Shown here: positions 18,682 through 28,147 of the stretch, one piece after another
Position numbering within the stretch: the first letter of the stretch is position 1
How the letters are laid out: the number at the start of each line of letters is the position of its first letter
From: Pleomorphomonas sp.
GTDB lineage: Bacteria > Pseudomonadota > Alphaproteobacteria > Rhizobiales > Pleomorphomonadaceae
Length of the DNA: 64,000 nucleotides
Direction: 5' to 3'
NCBI GenBank assembly: GCA_029976075.1
Contig: JARKNW010000035.1
Location: forward strand, 1-64,000
Notes under the pieces: generated by a model
Seen by the model: the letters and a program-made list of their open reading frames with translations, nothing else
Databases searched by the model: none
What the model was told of the DNA's origin: nothing
Translations under genes and position numbers: made by a program

Positions 18682-19550
18682 GACGGATCGTCCGAAAACG
18701 ATCGAACCTGCAGAAACAGACGAGCGGCGTCGGCAGCAGCAATCGTGGCCGGCCGATCCACGATCATGACCCGCCCAGCCTCCACGGCGACGCCGGCGAG
18801 CCCGGCAGCGACCGCCATTTCAACCGTACGCGGGCCGATGGTCGGCAAATCGACGCGCAAATCCTGCTGGGGCTTGGCTGCCTTTACCAGCACGCCGGAG
18901 CGATGAGCGGCCTTGAGGCGGCCTCGCTTTCTGAGATCGGCGACGCGCTGCAGGAGTTCGTCAGTCCCCTCGATGCCCTCGACGGCGATGACGCGGCCGG
19001 AGATGGCAATGACTGCTTGGCCGATATCGAGCCGCCCGAGGGCCAGGGAAGCCTCGATGCCCTTGGCAATGTCCGCCTCGGCATCGCCGTTGGGCTTGAA
19101 ACGCCCCAGACTGCCCTTGCCGCCAACAAGTTCCGGTGCAACCTGATGGGCGCCCAAGACCTTGTAGCCGCGATCCTCGAGAAAGCGGACCACGTTCTTC
19201 AGCACGGTGTCATCGCCACCAACCATCAGCGACAGGATTTTCGGCAGGCTCAGAACGGCCCCGAGATCGACCCGGATCGCCGAGAAATCAGGCCGATTGA
19301 CGGCACCACAGATCACCACCTCGCCGACACGCTCGCGCGACAAGAGATCGAACAGGCGTCCGATCTCGCCCCAGCGCAGCCAATGATGATGGAACGCCTC
19401 GATATCCAGGTCAGCCTCGCCCACGAGGCCGAATATTACAACCGGTCTGCCTGCCGCTTCAGCCGCTCTTGCGACGACGAGAGGGACTCCGCCACCACCA
19501 GCGATGATCCCCAGGGCGGGTCTGTCGGGAGCGGTTGTCGCAGAGTTCAT
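18678..19550 (-). CDS. lpxI: UDP-2,3-diacylglucosamine pyrophosphatase LpxI
   Basis: 290 residues of the COG3494/DUF1009 family, the alphaproteobacterial replacement for LpxH. It hydrolyses UDP-2,3-diacylglucosamine to lipid X. Visible landmarks are the N-terminal IIAGGGGVPLVVARAAEAAG and the C-terminal catalytic region with GVLVKAAKPQQDLRVDLPTI, TVEMAVAAGLAGVAVEAG. It sits between lpxA and lpxB with 4-bp overlaps on both sides, the classic context that identified this enzyme. Confidence 0.95.
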   Translation of the reverse strand: MNSATTAPDRPALGIIAGGGGVPLVVARAAEAAGRPVVIFGLVGEADLDIEAFHHHWLRWGEIGRLFDLLSRERVGEVVICGAVNRPDFSAIRVDLGAVLSLPKILSLMVGGDDTVLKNVVRFLEDRGYKVLGAHQVAPELVGGKGSLGRFKPNGDAEADIAKGIEASLALGRLDIGQAVIAISGRVIAVEGIEGTDELLQRVADLRKRGRLKAAHRSGVLVKAAKPQQDLRVDLPTIGPRTVEMAVAAGLAGVAVEAGRVMIVDRPATIAAADAARLFLQVRSFSDDPS

Positions 19551-20353
19551 TCGGCATCACCGTCCCGGCTGCGCGGCGTGCAGATAGCGCGGTCGCCGCC
19601 TGCTCGGATGAACTCTATCATGCGATCGACCAACGAACTGCCGCCGTGGGTTTCAGCAACACGGTCAAGACGAACGGACAACGTATCTTCGCCTTCGAAC
19701 AGAAGCTTGTAGGCGTTGCGCAGCGCGTGAATATCCTCTCGCGGATAGTTGGCTCGACGGAGTCCAACCAGATTCAGACCGCCAAGGCGAGCACGGTTTC
19801 CCGTGACCATGCCAAATGGGATGACGTCGTTCTCGACGCCGGTCATACCGCCCACCATGACGCCCTCGCCAATACGCACCCACTGGTGCACGGCGCTCAA
19901 CCCTCCGAGAATGGCATTATCGCCAATATGGACGTGGCCACCGAGCGTGGCGCAGTTGACCAGGATCACGTTGTTGCCGACCACGCAGTCGTGCGCAACA
20001 TGAGCGTTCGCCATCAGAAGACAACCTGACCCCACCCGCGTCAGCATGCCGCCGCCTTCGGTTCCGAGATGCAGCGTCACGCACTCGCGAATGACGGTCC
20101 TCTCGCCAACCTCGAGACGGCTCGGTTCACCACGATACTTGAGATCCTGGGGCACCATGCCCACAGTGGCGTGAGGAAACACCGTGACGCCAGCGCCCAG
20201 TGTGGTGCGTCCGTCGACAACCGTGTGCGCGTGCAGCACCACGCCATCGCCAAGTCGAACGTTGGGGCCGACGACGCTGAACGGACCGATGCTGACACCT
20301 TCGCCAATCTCGGCACCCGGATCGATGACAGCGGTAGGATGAATGGTGGGCAT
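19547..20353 (-). CDS. lpxA: acyl-ACP--UDP-N-acetylglucosamine O-acyltransferase
   Basis: 268 residues, the first step of lipid A synthesis: transfer of a 3-hydroxyacyl chain from ACP to UDP-GlcNAc. The N-terminal two thirds are hexapeptide repeats of a left-handed beta-helix (IHPTAVIDPGAEIGEGVSIG and onwards). The catalytic His is in ANAHVAHDCVVG, and GLNLVGLRRANYPREDI marks the start of the C-terminal helical domain. It overlaps lpxI by 4 bp and lies 121 bp downstream of fabZ, where a weak internal promoter may lie. Confidence 0.96.
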   Translation of the reverse strand: MPTIHPTAVIDPGAEIGEGVSIGPFSVVGPNVRLGDGVVLHAHTVVDGRTTLGAGVTVFPHATVGMVPQDLKYRGEPSRLEVGERTVIRECVTLHLGTEGGGMLTRVGSGCLLMANAHVAHDCVVGNNVILVNCATLGGHVHIGDNAILGGLSAVHQWVRIGEGVMVGGMTGVENDVIPFGMVTGNRARLGGLNLVGLRRANYPREDIHALRNAYKLLFEGEDTLSVRLDRVAETHGGSSLVDRMIEFIRAGGDRAICTPRSRDGDAE

Positions 20354-20431
20354 GCGGATGATCCTCGGCGGCGGTGCGGCGGATAGCCGCCCGTTTCCCT
20401 ATAACTTCCGTTGCCGGCGAAGGGCCGCAAT

Positions 20432-20460
20432 TTATGTTTCAGCGTATTACGGACGATCAA
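20432..20460 (-). promoter_or_regulatory. candidate internal promoter before lpxA
   Basis: On the minus strand TTGATC and ACATAA are separated by 17 nt, in the only real gap of the lpx unit (fabZ-lpxA, 121 bp). The match is moderate and would allow lpxA-lpxI-lpxB to be expressed apart from lpxD-fabZ. Confidence 0.3.
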
Positions 20461-20474
20461 GACAGCGCGATGCT

Positions 20475-20975
20475 TCAGGCATTCACCAACATGGCGCTGA
20501 GCTCCGCTTCGGCGACCTTGACGCCACCGACGATGGCCGTAGCCTCGAACCACCACATATTGGCGCGCTTCTTGAGCTTGCGGACATGGTATTCGACCAC
20601 ATCGCCAGGACCCACCGGTTTCCTGAACTTCACCTTGTCGATGGTCATGAAATAGACCAGCTTCGGAGGCGCGCCATCCGCAGACGCGTTGACGCAGATG
20701 GCGCCGGCCGTCTGTGCCATGCCTTCGATCATCAACACACCCGGCATCACGGGCGCGTCGGGGAAGTGCCCCTGAAACTGCGGCTCGTTGATGGTGACAT
20801 TCTTGATGCCGATGGCCGAGTTGTCTCCGTCGATCTCAATGATCCGGTCGATCATCATGAAGGGAAAGCGATGCGGCAACGCCTTGAGAAGGGCATGGAT
20901 GTCCATGACCCCCAGTGTCCCCTTGGCTGACGTTCCGGTTTCGGCCGGCGCCGCTGCGGTATCGGTTTCGCTCAC
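20475..20975 (-). CDS. fabZ: 3-hydroxyacyl-ACP dehydratase FabZ
   Basis: 166 residues, a hotdog-fold dehydratase of type II fatty acid synthesis. The catalytic His is in [13 protein letters not shown] and the catalytic Glu is in [15 protein letters not shown], after GHFPDAPV. The N-terminus carries about 25 extra Ala/Thr-rich residues before [20 protein letters not shown] itself (Met 24) could be the true start, but the 5' end overlaps the lpxD stop by 4 bp from the annotated ATG, which favours the longer form. Co-transcription with the lpx genes balances lipid A against phospholipid. Confidence 0.95.
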   Translation of the reverse strand: MSETDTAAAPAETGTSAKGTLGVMDIHALLKALPHRFPFMMIDRIIEIDGDNSAIGIKNVTINEPQFQGHFPDAPVMPGVLMIEGMAQTAGAICVNASADGAPPKLVYFMTIDKVKFRKPVGPGDVVEYHVRKLKKRANMWWFEATAIVGGVKVAEAELSAMLVNA

Positions 20976-22021
20976 GTTTCGTCCTTTCCCGTCATCTGCT
21001 TTACGGCCCGCTTCAGGGCCATCTGTTCCCTAGTCCACTCGCGGATCGGTTTCGCCGGGTTACCGACATAACGCGTTCCTGCAGGAATGCTGTCCTTGAC
21101 CATGGCGCCGCCCGATATCTGGGCGCCCATGCCGATGCGAATGTGTCCGGCAAGACCAGTGTGGCCGCCGATCGCCACGAAATCCTCAAGTTGCGTGGAG
21201 CCGGATATTCCGACCTGCGCCACCAGCACACAATGCCTACCGATTTCGACATTATGGCCAATCTGGACGCCATTATCGATCTTGGTCCCCTCGCCGATCA
21301 CGGTGTCCCGGTTCGACCCTCGATCGATCGTGACATTGGCACCAATCTCCACGTCGTCTTGAATCACGACACGTCCAATCTGCGGTACCTTGAGATGGCC
21401 GCGTGGTCCCATCGCGAAACCGAAGCCATCCTGCCCAATCCGGGCACCGGGATGGATGATGACGCGGTTACCGACGAGCGCGTATTGCAATGTGACGCCG
21501 GGCCCGATGTAGCCATCCCGCCCGAAGCGCACCCCTCGCCCGATGACGGCATTGGCCGAAACCACCGTGCCAGCACCAATCTCCGCGCCCGCTCCGATCA
21601 CTGCACCCGGCTCGACGGTCACGCCAGTCTCCAGACGCGCAGTCGGATGAACGCTGGCGTCTGGCGCTATTCCGCCTTCGCCAAATGGTCCCTTCAGGCG
21701 GAAAGCATCGGGAAACAGCGCCTGCATGATCAACGCCATGGCCCGATAGGGCTGCTGGGCCACAACGACCGCAGCCCCCTGGGGAGCGTCGGCAACATGA
21801 GCAGCCGAACAAATCACGACCGAGGCACGCGTCTCTCGGAAGGTGGCAATGTAGTGTGGATTATCCAGGAACGAGAGATCACCCGGACCAGCCTGATCGA
21901 GGGGCGCAACGCGCCCAATGGTGACTTCAGCGTCACCGTGCGCCACCTCGCCACCGGCAATACGGGCTACCTCACCGACGGTGAGCCGGCCTGAAGGCGC
22001 GAAGAATACTGGATCGGTCAT
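20972..22021 (-). CDS. lpxD: UDP-3-O-(3-hydroxyacyl)glucosamine N-acyltransferase
   Basis: 349 residues, the third step of lipid A synthesis. A uridine-binding N-terminal domain (about 100 residues, with [18 protein letters not shown]) is followed by a left-handed beta-helix of hexapeptide repeats. The catalytic His lies in [20 protein letters not shown], and [17 protein letters not shown] follows. It is the first gene of the lpx unit, transcribed from its own candidate promoter after the bamA terminator. Confidence 0.96.
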   Translation of the reverse strand: MTDPVFFAPSGRLTVGEVARIAGGEVAHGDAEVTIGRVAPLDQAGPGDLSFLDNPHYIATFRETRASVVICSAAHVADAPQGAAVVVAQQPYRAMALIMQALFPDAFRLKGPFGEGGIAPDASVHPTARLETGVTVEPGAVIGAGAEIGAGTVVSANAVIGRGVRFGRDGYIGPGVTLQYALVGNRVIIHPGARIGQDGFGFAMGPRGHLKVPQIGRVVIQDDVEIGANVTIDRGSNRDTVIGEGTKIDNGVQIGHNVEIGRHCVLVAQVGISGSTQLEDFVAIGGHTGLAGHIRIGMGAQISGGAMVKDSIPAGTRYVGNPAKPIREWTREQMALKRAVKQMTGKDET

Positions 22022-22157
22022 GGCACCACTCGCGCGTCCTCCCGGTCACCCTGCGGCAGACGCACGCCTTCCCTCTTCGTCTCGGCTGAAGCACCGCAAG
22101 GTCGACGACCGCTAGACTTTCCGTCGCGGCCGGTTGCGTTCTTCCCGGAACGGAAGG

Positions 22158-22186
22158 CATTAGCCATTGCGCCGCGCCGGTGTCAA
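22158..22186 (-). promoter_or_regulatory. candidate sigma-70 promoter of lpxD
   Basis: A perfect -35 TTGACA and a -10-like CTAATG are separated by 17 nt on the minus strand, ending 136 bp before the lpxD start and downstream of the bamA terminator. The 366-bp bamA-lpxD gap otherwise shows no gene. Confidence 0.5.
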
Positions 22187-22330
22187 CCGACCGGATGCGG
22201 CAAGTTGCCTCTGATGTGCGTTGTTAAGAGATCATGAGACGTCAAGGTAACGCCTCCGCGCCTTCGCGACCAACAAACGGCCCAATGCGGTACCAGCAGG
22301 GGAACGTTGCCGCATCGTTGCCCTGGCTCC

Positions 22331-22363
22331 AAAAGCAAAACCGCCGCGCCTAAGGCGCGGCGG
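22331..22363 (-). terminator. perfect intrinsic terminator after bamA
   Basis: Read on the minus strand: CCGCCGCGCC-TTA-GGCGCGGCGG, a perfect 10-bp stem with a 3-nt loop, followed directly by TTTTGCTTTT. It starts 24 nt after the bamA stop and separates bamA from lpxD. Confidence 0.92.
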
Positions 22364-22387
22364 TCGGAAGTTATGAAGATGGGGTCC

Positions 22388-24718
22388 TCAGAACCTGGTT
22401 CCACCGGAGAACTTAAAGACCTGAGTCCTGTCAGTATCCTCCTTGAGGACCGGGTAGGCGAAGTCAGCCCGCAGCAAACCGAACGGCGACTGCCACACGA
22501 TGCCGGCACCAACAGAAGCACGCAGTGCAAGACTATTGTCGGTACCGACCGTTGGCTTCTCAGAAGACCAGAGCGTACCGGCATCAGCAAATGCCGCACC
22601 CCAAATCCCGTACTCTTGAGGCAACATTGGAAGCGGGAACAGCGTCTCGGCGGTCGCGGCAACGTAATACTTGCCACCCAGCGCATAGTCGGTGCCAGGA
22701 TCGCGCGGACCGATACCGTTGGTTTCGAAGCCGCGGATAATCGAGCCACCCACCTGGAACTGATCGGTGTACGCAACATCATCCCCGAGACCGAACATGG
22801 CTCCGGCCTTGGCTCCGACGTGACCAATCAGGTCCCAATCTTCGACCAGTTCCTTGTAATACTCAGCACGACCCGTCGTACGGAAGAAGGTTGCATCGCC
22901 GCCGACGCCCGCGAACTCCTGCTTGACCTGTGCATAGACACCGTTCCGCGGGAATGAGTAGTCGTCGATGGTGTTGTAGGTCAGGCTCGTACCGATAATC
23001 GAGATGAACCGATCACCATTGTTTACAAACTGGCTGTAACGCGAGTGAACGTCCGAAATCTCCTGCTGATATCCCTCATAGAAAAGACCCAGCGTCGTGT
23101 CATCGTTAATCGGAACACCAAAGCGAAGCTTGCCGCCGGTATTCGTCTCCTTGAACGGATGCACGCCATCGTCGGTATCGCTGTAATTGCGACGATAGAT
23201 ATCGAAGCCTCCCTCAAGATGACGGTCGAACAGGTAAGGCTCGGTGAACGACAGCTCGTAGGAGGAATCTCCCGACTTTCCGTCTGTCGTAATGCCCTTG
23301 GACACCGAGGCGCGCACATACTGGCCGCGACCGAGGAAGTTCTTTTCGGAGATCGACAGCTCAGCCAGAATGCCGTTCGCCGTAGAATAACCGGCACCGA
23401 TACTGACTTCGCCCGTAGGCTTGTCATCGACCTGAACGTTGACGATCACCTTGTCAGGGGAGGAGCCCTGTTCCGACCAGATGCGAACGTTCTTGAAGTA
23501 GCCGAGATTCTTCAGCTTGCGCTCGGCTTTTTCGATCAACACCTGATTGTAGGCGTCACCTTCACCAATATCGAACTCGCGACGAACGACATAGTCGCGC
23601 GTACGATCGTTGCCGATGATATTGATACGTTCGATATAGGCGCGTGCACCCTCATCCACGAAGTAGGTGACCGCAATCGTGTGATTGGCGTAATCACGAT
23701 CGCCGCGCGGACGTACCTGGACGAAAGCATAGCCCTTAGCCGCAACGGCGGTGGTAATCGCTTCAAGCGACTTATCGACCTCGGCAGCCGAATAGGTATC
23801 GCCGGTGCGAGTCAGCGTCAGGGCCTTGAGATCATCCGGATTGACCTCGGATAGTGACGTCTCGACCTTGATATCACCATACTTGTACCGCTCGCCCTCA
23901 TCGACCGTGAAGGTCAGGAAGAACGAGTTCTGCTGACGATCGAAGTCGGCCGTCGCAGAAACGATGCGGAAATCGGCGTAACCGTGGTTGTAATAGAAGC
24001 GGCGAAGCGCTTCCTGGTCGGCATTCAGCTTCTCGGGGCTGTAATTGTCAGAGGTCTTGAACCACCCAAAGAGGCCGGACTCCTTGGTGGAGATGATGTT
24101 GGACAGCCGATAGTTCGAGTAGGCCTTGTTGCCGACGAAGTTGATCTTGCTGACTTCGGTACGCGGGCCTTCATTGATCTGGAAGATCAGGTCCACACGT
24201 CCCTTTCCGAGGTCGACCTGCTTGGGTTCGACCGTGGCATCGTAACGCCCACTACGGCGATAGAGCTCAAGAATACGCTGGGTATCGGATTCGACCTTGC
24301 CCTGCGTCAGCACCGACCGAGGCTGCAACTCGGTGACACCCTTGAGGATCTCGTCGGACTGCACGTCATTGCCTTCAAAGGCCACGCGGGCGATCACCGG
24401 GTTCTCTACGACCTTAACAAGGACGTGGCCGCCCGACTGACTAACCTTCACGTCCGAAAACATGCCAGTGGCAAACAGAGCCTTGATCGATTCGTCGATC
24501 TCGGCTGCGCTCAGTGGCTTACCTGGGGTCCCCTTGATGTAGGCGGCGATGGTTTCCGGTTCCACACGCGTGTTACCGACCACCGTCACCCGGCTGGCTG
24601 ATGCCGCTTCGGCTGAGATTGCGCCCAGTTCCGGGACAAACCCGCCCCACAAAGGTGCCGCAGCAAGCAGGGCAGCGGAGGCGGCGACGACTTTCGTCCA
24701 TTCTTTGAATGAGCGCAT
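22388..24718 (-). CDS. bamA: outer membrane protein assembly factor BamA (Omp85)
   Basis: 776 residues. A signal peptide is followed by five POTRA domains (about residues 42-390; for example VTVVGNTRVEPETIAAYIK and INFVGNKAYSNYRL) and a 16-strand Omp85 barrel. The barrel's lid-lock motif appears as IRGF in GGSIIRGFETNGIGPRD (usually VRGY/F), and the last residue is Phe, the outer-membrane insertion signal. It assembles beta-barrel proteins such as the porin at 39.4 kb. The neighbour upstream is rseP, as in many Gram-negatives. No skp gene lies between bamA and lpxD. Confidence 0.96.
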   Translation of the reverse strand: MRSFKEWTKVVAASAALLAAAPLWGGFVPELGAISAEAASASRVTVVGNTRVEPETIAAYIKGTPGKPLSAAEIDESIKALFATGMFSDVKVSQSGGHVLVKVVENPVIARVAFEGNDVQSDEILKGVTELQPRSVLTQGKVESDTQRILELYRRSGRYDATVEPKQVDLGKGRVDLIFQINEGPRTEVSKINFVGNKAYSNYRLSNIISTKESGLFGWFKTSDNYSPEKLNADQEALRRFYYNHGYADFRIVSATADFDRQQNSFFLTFTVDEGERYKYGDIKVETSLSEVNPDDLKALTLTRTGDTYSAAEVDKSLEAITTAVAAKGYAFVQVRPRGDRDYANHTIAVTYFVDEGARAYIERINIIGNDRTRDYVVRREFDIGEGDAYNQVLIEKAERKLKNLGYFKNVRIWSEQGSSPDKVIVNVQVDDKPTGEVSIGAGYSTANGILAELSISEKNFLGRGQYVRASVSKGITTDGKSGDSSYELSFTEPYLFDRHLEGGFDIYRRNYSDTDDGVHPFKETNTGGKLRFGVPINDDTTLGLFYEGYQQEISDVHSRYSQFVNNGDRFISIIGTSLTYNTIDDYSFPRNGVYAQVKQEFAGVGGDATFFRTTGRAEYYKELVEDWDLIGHVGAKAGAMFGLGDDVAYTDQFQVGGSIIRGFETNGIGPRDPGTDYALGGKYYVAATAETLFPLPMLPQEYGIWGAAFADAGTLWSSEKPTVGTDNSLALRASVGAGIVWQSPFGLLRADFAYPVLKEDTDRTQVFKFSGGTRF

Positions 24719-24855
24719 TTAATCACGTACCCGAGTTTATGCGGCCAAGGCCGATTGGGAACCCTTGTTACAGATTCCGATCAAGAGGTTTTTACAGTCT
24801 TTGACACGATGCGCAAGCGACCTTGCCATGACCAGTGCCGTTTTCCATCTCCTGC

Positions 24856-24871
24856 GTGACCCTAAGGTCAC
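24856..24871. repeat. palindrome between rseP and bamA
   Basis: GTGACC-CTAA-GGTCAC, perfect 6-bp arms, 9 nt beyond the rseP stop in the 162-bp gap ahead of bamA. No U-tract follows, so it is either an RNA hairpin or a protein-binding operator near the bamA promoter. Confidence 0.4.
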
Positions 24872-24880
24872 TCACAGCCT

Positions 24881-25990
24881 CTAACCGGATGCGATCTTGG
24901 CGATATCATTCAGGACGCCAAAGGCCATCAGTCCCAAGACGATAGCGAAACCGATGCCAAAGCCGATCTCCTGGGCCCGCTCCGGCAACGGCCGTCCACG
25001 CAACGCCTCGATCGCGTAGAAAGCCAGATGTCCACCGTCCAGCATGGGGATTGGAAAGAGGTTAATGAGACCGATAGAAATCGACAGAATGGCAGCAAGG
25101 TTAATAAGAGGTATCAGCCCCATCGCCGCCACCTGACCGCTGACGCGCGCGATGCCGATCGGCCCGCTGATCTGGGTTGTCGACGTACGACCGGAGAACA
25201 TGCCGGCCACCGAGGACAGCGTGCTGTCGACGATAGACCATGTTTCGTGGACCGCCTCCCGTAATGCTGCAAAGGGCCCGAAGCTGCGGAGCTCCACGGT
25301 CGGGTTGGTCTGCCGGAGGCCCAGCACCGGGACAGTCTGCTTCTCGCCGAATCCGTCCACGATCTCCCGCGAGCGGGGCGTTGCGTGCAAAGTCAGCCGA
25401 TTGCCCGCACGGTCGACGTCGATGGCAAGTTGGACGCCATTTTGCAGCATCACCACGCGCTGGATGTCAGCAAAACTCTCGACGGCAGAACCGTCGATTG
25501 CAAGGATGCGATCGCCGGCCAGGAAACCCGCTTCGGCTGCCGGACTGCCCGGTTCAACGGCTCCAGCCACCGGCGCAATCATCGGCTTGCCGAAAGCGTA
25601 GAAAAGAATCGCCAGTACAGCGATTGCGAAGAGAAAATTGGCCGCAGGTCCGGCGGCCACAACGGCGGCTCGAGCTGGAAGACTTTTCGACTGGAATGCA
25701 CCGGGGTCGGCGGATTGTCCGCTGGGTTGGCTGGCAGCATTGGCATCGTCAATGAAATGGACATAACCGCCAAGCGGAACTGCCGACACCTTCCAACGGG
25801 TTCCCTTGCGATCGGTCCAACCAATAAGTTCTGGTCCAAAACCAATCGAGAACACACTTACGGCGACGCCAGCCCGGCGCGCTACCCAAAAATGCCCAAG
25901 CTCGTGGACGAAGACCACGACCGTCAGCACGATCAGGAAAGGGAGGACGGTGCCGATCAGCGTGCCACCCGTTGCCGCAAGAAAATCCAA
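24881..25990 (-). CDS. rseP: site-2 zinc metalloprotease RseP
   Basis: 369 residues, an inner-membrane intramembrane protease that cleaves anti-sigma factors and signal-peptide remnants. Zinc ligands are HELGH at residues 29-33 in the first membrane helix and the distal Asp in LFPIPMLDGGHL. One PDZ domain follows the second helix (about 125-200, with SPAAEAGFLAGDRILAIDG). The best start is TTG 25990: GAGAGGA lies 7 nt upstream, an in-frame stop lies just above, and no ATG exists before the catalytic helix. A weak TTG start may limit protease level (inference). It lies between dxr and bamA. Confidence 0.94.
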   Translation of the reverse strand: MDFLAATGGTLIGTVLPFLIVLTVVVFVHELGHFWVARRAGVAVSVFSIGFGPELIGWTDRKGTRWKVSAVPLGGYVHFIDDANAASQPSGQSADPGAFQSKSLPARAAVVAAGPAANFLFAIAVLAILFYAFGKPMIAPVAGAVEPGSPAAEAGFLAGDRILAIDGSAVESFADIQRVVMLQNGVQLAIDVDRAGNRLTLHATPRSREIVDGFGEKQTVPVLGLRQTNPTVELRSFGPFAALREAVHETWSIVDSTLSSVAGMFSGRTSTTQISGPIGIARVSGQVAAMGLIPLINLAAILSISIGLINLFPIPMLDGGHLAFYAIEALRGRPLPERAQEIGFGIGFAIVLGLMAFGVLNDIAKIASG

Positions 25991-26069
25991 GGCCTCATCC
26001 TCTCATGATGCTGTCCGCCTCGGTCACTGGCGGCCGTTGCCCCAGGCTTCCGCGCGTCGCCCCACAACA

Positions 26070-27278
26070 CTATAGGCACGCCAAGGCGATCTTGCGAGCC
26101 CGGCTGTCCAGTTCGGTCGCCGCAGCCAGCGACTGCGGCTCCGACAGTCCACCCTCGGCGTCAATTTTGTCCAGGGTCGTTTCGACAAGGCCTGCGATAT
26201 CCAGAAAACCGATTCGATCGGCGAGGAATGCCTCGACAGCCACTTCGTTGGCGGCATTGAGCACGCAAGGGGCCCCCTCGCCTCGCCGCATCGTCGCCTC
26301 GGCAAGTGGCAAGCAGGGGAAACGGTCACGATCGGCAGCCTCGAAGGTGAGCGTTCCGATAGACGAGAGATCAAGCGGCTTCACCATTGTTGGCCGGCGC
26401 TCGGGCCAGGCAAGGCAATAGCCGATCGGGGTACGCATATCTGGTACCCCGAGCTCGGCCATCAACGAACCGTCCTTATAGCGAACGAGGCCATGCACCA
26501 CCGATTGGGGATGCACCAATACGGAGAGCTGATCGACGGAAACCGGATAAAGCCGGTAAGCCTCGATCAACTCCAGGCCCTTGTTCATCAATGTTGCCGA
26601 GTCGATCGTTATCTTCGGCCCCATGTTCCACTTCGGGTGCCGTAGCGCCATGTCCCGAGTAACCGCCGCAAGATCCGCTTTTGGAGTTCGCAGGAACGGC
26701 CCACCGGACGCGGTGATAATCACCTCGGAAACCATGGCGGCATTATCGGCCTCGAAGGCCTGAAAGATCGCATTGTGCTCGCTGTCGACTGGCAGAATGC
26801 GCGTACCTGTCTGGTGCGCAGTAGCCAAGAACAGAGGACCGGCGGAGACCAGGGTCTCCTTGTTGGCAAGCGCCAGGATGCGCGTGGATCCGAGTGCGGC
26901 GAGACTTGGGGCAAGCCCGGCAAATCCTACGATTGCCGACACAACGATATCTGTCGGGCGAGCGGCCGCGGCGGCCACGGCTTCAGGACCAGCCGCGACC
27001 TCTATTCCAGTACCAGCGAGACGATCACGAAGCTCCAGGTAGGCTGAGGGCTCGGCAACCACGGCAACACGGGCAGAGAAGCGGATGGCCAACTCGGCAA
27101 GCTGATGCACATTTCGACCGGCGGTGAGCGCCTCGACCTCGAAGCGACCAGGCTCGGCAGCCACCAAGTCGAGCGTATTGAGGCCGATCGACCCGGTTGC
27201 ACCAAGAATGGAGAGGCGTCTCGGTGCCGGCGCCTCCGATGCAACGGCACCGAAGCCTGCTTCCCTAATCAATGTCAT
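26070..27278 (-). CDS. dxr: 1-deoxy-D-xylulose 5-phosphate reductoisomerase
   Basis: 402 residues, the second step of the MEP isoprenoid pathway, using NADPH and a divalent metal. Landmarks: NADPH-binding ILGATGSIGLNTLDLV, ALANKETLVSAGPLF, metal ligands in PVDSEHNAIFQAF, ASGGPFLRTP and HPKWNMGPKITIDSATLMNK. ATG 27278 is chosen. It lies 5 bp after the cdsA stop and places the GATGSIGLN motif about 30 residues in; the open frame extends to 27605 but only as Arg/Trp-rich shadow of cdsA. With uppS and ispH (56.3 kb) it makes this window rich in isoprenoid genes. Confidence 0.95.
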   Translation of the reverse strand: MTLIREAGFGAVASEAPAPRRLSILGATGSIGLNTLDLVAAEPGRFEVEALTAGRNVHQLAELAIRFSARVAVVAEPSAYLELRDRLAGTGIEVAAGPEAVAAAAARPTDIVVSAIVGFAGLAPSLAALGSTRILALANKETLVSAGPLFLATAHQTGTRILPVDSEHNAIFQAFEADNAAMVSEVIITASGGPFLRTPKADLAAVTRDMALRHPKWNMGPKITIDSATLMNKGLELIEAYRLYPVSVDQLSVLVHPQSVVHGLVRYKDGSLMAELGVPDMRTPIGYCLAWPERRPTMVKPLDLSSIGTLTFEAADRDRFPCLPLAEATMRRGEGAPCVLNAANEVAVEAFLADRIGFLDIAGLVETTLDKIDAEGGLSEPQSLAAATELDSRARKIALACL

Positions 27279-27283
27279 TGCTA

Positions 27284-28147
27284 TCACCAGATGAGGAGAC
27301 CGTCGGCAATGCCCCCGCCGGCGAGCCAGTCGCGCCCAAAACCAATCGCGGCAGCAACCACCAGCGCGGCCACGAGCCCATCGACACGGTCCATGATGCC
27401 GCCATGGCCTGGGATGAGGACGCCCGAGTCCTTGACGCCAAAGTGCCGTTTCATGGCGGATTCCGCCAAATCGCCAACCTGCCCCACCACCGACAGCAGT
27501 AGCGCGACCAAGACGAGCGTCACACTCATCCCAATGTTTGCCAACGCAACGACGATGCACCCGGCAACCACGCCGGCAGCGGCGCCCCCAATGGCGCCAG
27601 ACCAAGTTTTCTTAGGTGAAAAGCGCGGTGCCAGCTTCGGACCACCGATCAATCTGCCCGAAAAGTAAGCGGCCGTATCGGTTGCCCAGACCACAGCTAG
27701 AACGAAGATGACCGCCACGGCACCGGTCGAGGCAAAGGTCGCAGTATCAGCGCCGCGCAGCGCAACGGCGGCAACGGCAGGCATGCCTGCATAGAGCACA
27801 CCAGCCGACAGCCAGACCGCGCGTGGCTCGGTCACCCTCGCCAGCATCAGCGCGGCAGCCACCAAGATAGAGAAGCCCAGCGACTGAAGCGGCTCACTGC
27901 GTGCCATCATCACGGTGACGGCGAGGAACGCCATAAGCGCCCAAGGCGCGGCACGAAAGGCGAATGGGCCGCTCATCGCCATCCACTCGCGCAAGATCAA
28001 CACGGCGGCAATGGCGGAAAGCGCGGCGAAAACCCAGCCGCCAGCCCACAGCGCCCCTACCGTTACGGCAACTAGTACAATGGCAGATAGTACCCTCAAT
28101 ACGAGTTCGGACCCTGCTTTGCCGGGCGTGGGCGTCGGCGCACTCAT
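27284..28147 (-). CDS. cdsA: phosphatidate cytidylyltransferase
   Basis: 287 residues, an integral inner-membrane enzyme that makes CDP-diacylglycerol. About eight hydrophobic helices cover most of the length. The C-terminal signature is intact: [12 protein letters not shown], then [14 protein letters not shown] and [13 protein letters not shown]. Its ATG overlaps the uppS stop by 4 bp and dxr starts 5 bp downstream, so the three are one operon. Confidence 0.95.
   Translation of the reverse strand: MSAPTPTPGKAGSELVLRVLSAIVLVAVTVGALWAGGWVFAALSAIAAVLILREWMAMSGPFAFRAAPWALMAFLAVTVMMARSEPLQSLGFSILVAAALMLARVTEPRAVWLSAGVLYAGMPAVAAVALRGADTATFASTGAVAVIFVLAVVWATDTAAYFSGRLIGGPKLAPRFSPKKTWSGAIGGAAAGVVAGCIVVALANIGMSVTLVLVALLLSVVGQVGDLAESAMKRHFGVKDSGVLIPGHGGIMDRVDGLVAALVVAAAIGFGRDWLAGGGIADGLLIW

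Noticed and set aside
17464..18906. Plus-strand open frame of about 480 codons
   Set aside because: It is antisense to lpxB and lpxI, which have full family motifs; the reading is Arg/His/Pro-rich.
27279..27605. N-terminal extension of dxr by 109 residues
   Set aside because: The extra sequence is Trp/Arg/Cys-rich shadow of cdsA, and family members begin near ATG 27278.
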